DNA of 64,000 nt from the NCBI GenBank assembly GCA_963969495.1, contig OZ018338.1:46631206-46695205 (forward strand), given 5' to 3'. Positions 61,401-64,000 of the stretch are shown one piece after another. This DNA comes from Ceratothoa steindachneri. Taxonomy: Eukaryota > Arthropoda > Malacostraca > Isopoda > Cymothoidae. The notes beneath the pieces were generated by a model that was not told the DNA's origin, did no database searches, and worked only from the letters and a program-made list of their open reading frames with translations. Position 1 is the first letter of the stretch; every line of letters begins with the position of its first letter. The translations under genes and the position numbers were made by a program.

Positions 61401-64000
61401 AGGAAAATAAACCGTTTTTCAAACTTAGCAAGTTATTGCTCATGAATCTAAGTAATATTAAACAAAAGCTGGAAAAACGGCCGTTTTTAAGGTTTAAACC
61501 ATTTCCTAAAAAAGATTGAAAATCGGGAGTTTTTTGGATGATGCAAATATCTTCAAACCTATCCAATTAAGGTCTCCGATTATAAGTAATATTAGGCAAA
61601 AACATGCAAAAACGGCCAGTTTTGGGATTCAATCGATTTCTTAAAAAAAGCTTGAAAAACGTCAGTTTTGGGAAAATAAACCGTTTTTCAAACTTAGAGA
61701 GTTACTGTTCCCATATCTGAGTAATATTAACAAAAACCTGGAAAAACGGCCGTTTTTGAGGTTTGATCCATTTTCTAAAAAAGATTGAAAAACGGGAGTT
61801 TTTTGGATAATGCAAATATTTTAAAACCTATTCAATTTAGGTCTCCGATTATAAGTAATATTAGGCAAAAACATGCAAAAACGGCCAGTTTTGAGATTCA
61901 ATCGATTTCTTAAAAAAAACTTGGAAAACGTCAGTTTTGGGAAAATAAACCGTTTTTTAAACTTAGCAAGTTATTGCTCTCGAATCTAAGTAATATTAAC
62001 CAAAACCTGGAAAAACGGCCGTTTTCAAGTTTAGGTGTTTTTCCAAAAAATGATTGAAAAGCGGGAGTTTGTGGATGATGCAAATATCTTCAAACCTATC
62101 CAATTAGGGTCTCCGATTATAAGTAATATTATGCAAAATCATGCAAAAACGGTTAGGTTTGAGATTCGATCGATTTCTTAAAAAAAGCTCGAAAAACGTC
62201 GGTTTTAGGAAAATAAACCGTTTTTCAAACTTAGCAAGTTATTGCTCTCGAATCTAAGTAATATTAAGCAAAAGCTGGAAAAACGGCCGTTTTTAAGGTT
62301 TGATCCATTTCCTAAAAAAGATTGAAAAATGGGAGTTTTTTGGATGATGCAAATATCTTCAAACCTATCCAATTAAAGTCTCCGATTATAACTAATATTA
62401 GGCAAAAACGGCCAGTTTTGAGATTCGATCGATTTCTTATAAAAAGCTTGAAAACGTCAGTTTGGGGAAAATAAACCGTTTTTCAAACTTAGCAAGTTAT
62501 TTCTCTCGAATCTAAGTAATATTACCCAAAACCTGGAAAAACGGCCGTTTTTAAGGTTAGGTCTATTTCCAAAAAAATGATTGAAAAGCGGGAGTTTTTT
62601 GGATGGTGCAAATATCTTCAAACCTATCCAATAAAGGTCTCCGATTTTAAGTAATATTAGGCAAAAACATGCAAAAACGGTCAGTTTTGAGATTCGATCG
62701 ATTTCTTAAAAAAGCTTGAAAAACGTCTGTTTTGAGAAAATAAGCCGTTTTTCAAACTTAGCAAGTTATTGCTCTTGAATTGAAGTAATATTAACCAAAA
62801 CCTTAAAAAACGGCCGTTTTTAAGGTTTGATTCATTTCCTAAAAAAGATTTAAAAATAGGAGTTTTTTAGATGATGCAAATATCTTCAAACCTATCCAAT
62901 TAGGGTCTCCGATTATAAGTAATATTATGCAAAATCATGCAAAAACGGTCAGTTTTGAGATTCGATCGATTTCTTAAAAATAGCTCGAAAAACATCGGTT
63001 TTAGGAAAATAAACCGTTTTTCAAACTTAGCAAGTTATTGCTCTTGAATCTAAGTAATATTAAGCAAAAGCTGGAAGAACGGCCGTTTTTAAGGTTTGAT
63101 CCAATTCCTAAAAAAGATTGAAAAATGGGAGTTTTTTGGATGATGCAAATATCTTCAAACCTATCCAATTAAGGTCTCCGATTATAACTAATATTAGGCA
63201 AAAACATGCAAAAACGGCCAGTTTTGAGATTCAATCGATTTCTTAAAAAAAGCTTGAAAAACGTCAGTTTTGGGAAAATAAACCGTTTTTCAAACTTAGA
63301 GAGTTACTGTTCCCATATCTGAGGAATATTAACCAAAACCTGGAAAAACGGCCGTTTTTGAGGTTTGATCCATTTTCTAAAAAAGATTGAAAAACGGGAG
63401 TTTTTTGGATAATGCAAATATTTTAAAACCTATTCAATTCAGGTCTCCGATTTTTAGTAATATTAGGCAAAAACATGCAAAAACGGCCAGTTTTGAGTTT
63501 CAATTGATTTCTTAAAAAAAGCTTGGAAAACGTCAGTTTTGGGAAAATAAACCGTTTTTTAACCTTAGCAAGTTATTGCTCTCGAATCTAAGTAATATTA
63601 ACCAAAACCTGGAAAAACGGCCGTTTTCAAGGTTTAGTCTATTTTCAAAAAAATGATTGAAAAGCGGGAGTTTGTGGATGATGCAAATATCTTCAAACCT
63701 ATCCAATTAGGGTCTCCGATTATAAGTAATATTATGCAAAATCATGCAAAAACGGTCAGTTTTGAGATTCGATCGATTTCTTAAAAAAAGCTCGAAAAAC
63801 GTCGGTTTTAGGAAAATAAACCGTTTTCAAACTTAGCAAGTTATTGCTCTCGAATCTAAGTAATATTAAGCAAAAGCTGGAAAAACGGCCGTTTTTAAGG
63901 TTTGATCCATTTCCTAAAAAAGATTGAAAAATGGGAGTTTTGGGGATAATGCAAATATCTTCAAACTTAGCCAATTAAGGTCTCCGATTATAAGTAATAT
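55418..64000 (+). repeat. Super-unit of 41 monomers, copy 2 (cut by window edge)
   Basis: About 8.6 kb of the second period is visible. Outside the cluster at 49.90-50.26 kb of copy 1, I noticed only a handful of differences, for example TGGAAGAACGG near 63075, GCTCAAAAAACG near 56305, and GAGTTTAATCG near 59225 shared with copy 1. Such low divergence over kilobases implies a very recent duplication, or a collapsed or mis-joined assembly. Confidence 0.78.

Larger units (their letters stand above)
1..64000 (+). repeat. Satellite DNA array, ~269-bp monomer, spans entire window
   Basis: The anchor GGTCTCCGAT, or a one-base variant, recurs every 268-269 bp (259 bp after one shortened variant) from position 35 to the right edge, always on the same strand. 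About 239 monomers fit in the window. No unrelated sequence, inverted block, transposon or gene interrupts it, so every stretch longer than 300 bases holds only this satellite. The sequence is AT-rich with many A4-A7 and T4-T6 runs. Known context: megabase satellite arrays with higher-order repeats are typical of eukaryotic centromeres and pericentromeres; assigning that role here is inference. I do not recognise the family. Both ends of the window cut the array, so its true extent is unknown. Confidence 0.97.

Noticed and set aside
1..64000. CRISPR array
   Set aside because: The repeats are about 269 bp with no unique spacers; everything between anchors is itself repeated. No cas genes are present.
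1..64000. Bacterial or viral origin with iterons, or a low-complexity artefact
   Set aside because: Pure 64-kb direct satellite with higher-order structure and no gene is not known from bacterial or viral replicons. The monomer is complex sequence, not simple repeats.

Overview
This window is a single uninterrupted block of satellite DNA. From first base to last it consists of tandem, same-orientation copies of an AT-rich unit of about 269 bp. I found no gene, RNA gene, transposon, CRISPR array or unique sequence anywhere in it. The short open frames that occur recur wherever the same repeat variant recurs and look like no protein, so I annotate none as coding. A pure array of this size with higher-order structure points to a eukaryotic chromosome, most plausibly centromeric or pericentromeric heterochromatin. 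I do not recognise the satellite family and cannot name the taxon. CAAAA-type motifs, reported as common in plant satellites, are only a weak hint.

Monomer. The 269-bp unit is an ancient dimer of two subunits, H1 (about 135 bp) and H2 (about 134 bp). Both begin AAGTAATATTA, and I align them by hand at roughly 70% identity. H2 carries a perfect 16-bp palindrome, AAAAACGGCCGTTTTT, kept in most copies. I name monomer variants by diagnostic bases: P (GAGAGTTACTGTTCCC), Q/Q'/Q'' (TTTTCAAG plus GCGGGAGTTTGTGG), R (GGCCCTTTTTAAGG), S (10-bp deletion, 259 bp, then GGATGGTGC), T (CTTGAATCGAAG, ATAGGAGTTTTTTAG), U (CTCATGAATC, ATCGGGAG), V (P-like, TTTTAGGATTC, then GGATAATGC), W (GGTTAGGTTTGAG), X/X' (ATTTACCAACACC) and Y (R/W-like, AAGCAAAAGCTGG with GGCCG). 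All monomer boundaries below are placed at the GGTCTCCGAT anchor.

Layout. (1) 1-29226: higher-order family A. The order Q-R-S-T-U-V/P-Q'-W-P-X is present as 4-, 7-, 9-, 10-, 12- and 14-monomer units, so it varies in length by loss or gain of whole monomers. A 40-monomer (10,720-bp) super-period links 2.1-10.0 kb with 12.9-20.7 kb. (2) 29227-38053: a scrambled zone dense in hybrid monomers. (3) 38054-46597: higher-order family B, an 11-monomer, 2,938-bp unit present twice intact and once with one monomer missing. (4) 44.3 kb to the end: a 41-monomer, about 10,961-bp super-unit, one complete period plus about 8.6 kb of a second, containing an older internal 4,807-bp duplication and an island of family A at about 53.6-55.2 kb.

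Nothing here works together as genes. The content is a record of unequal exchange and conversion acting on a satellite at four nested scales: 135 bp, 269 bp, 1-4 kb and about 11 kb. One short stretch (about 49.90-50.26 kb) looks like a consensus error in the assembly. All identities and coordinates come from reading by eye and may be off by a base or two.
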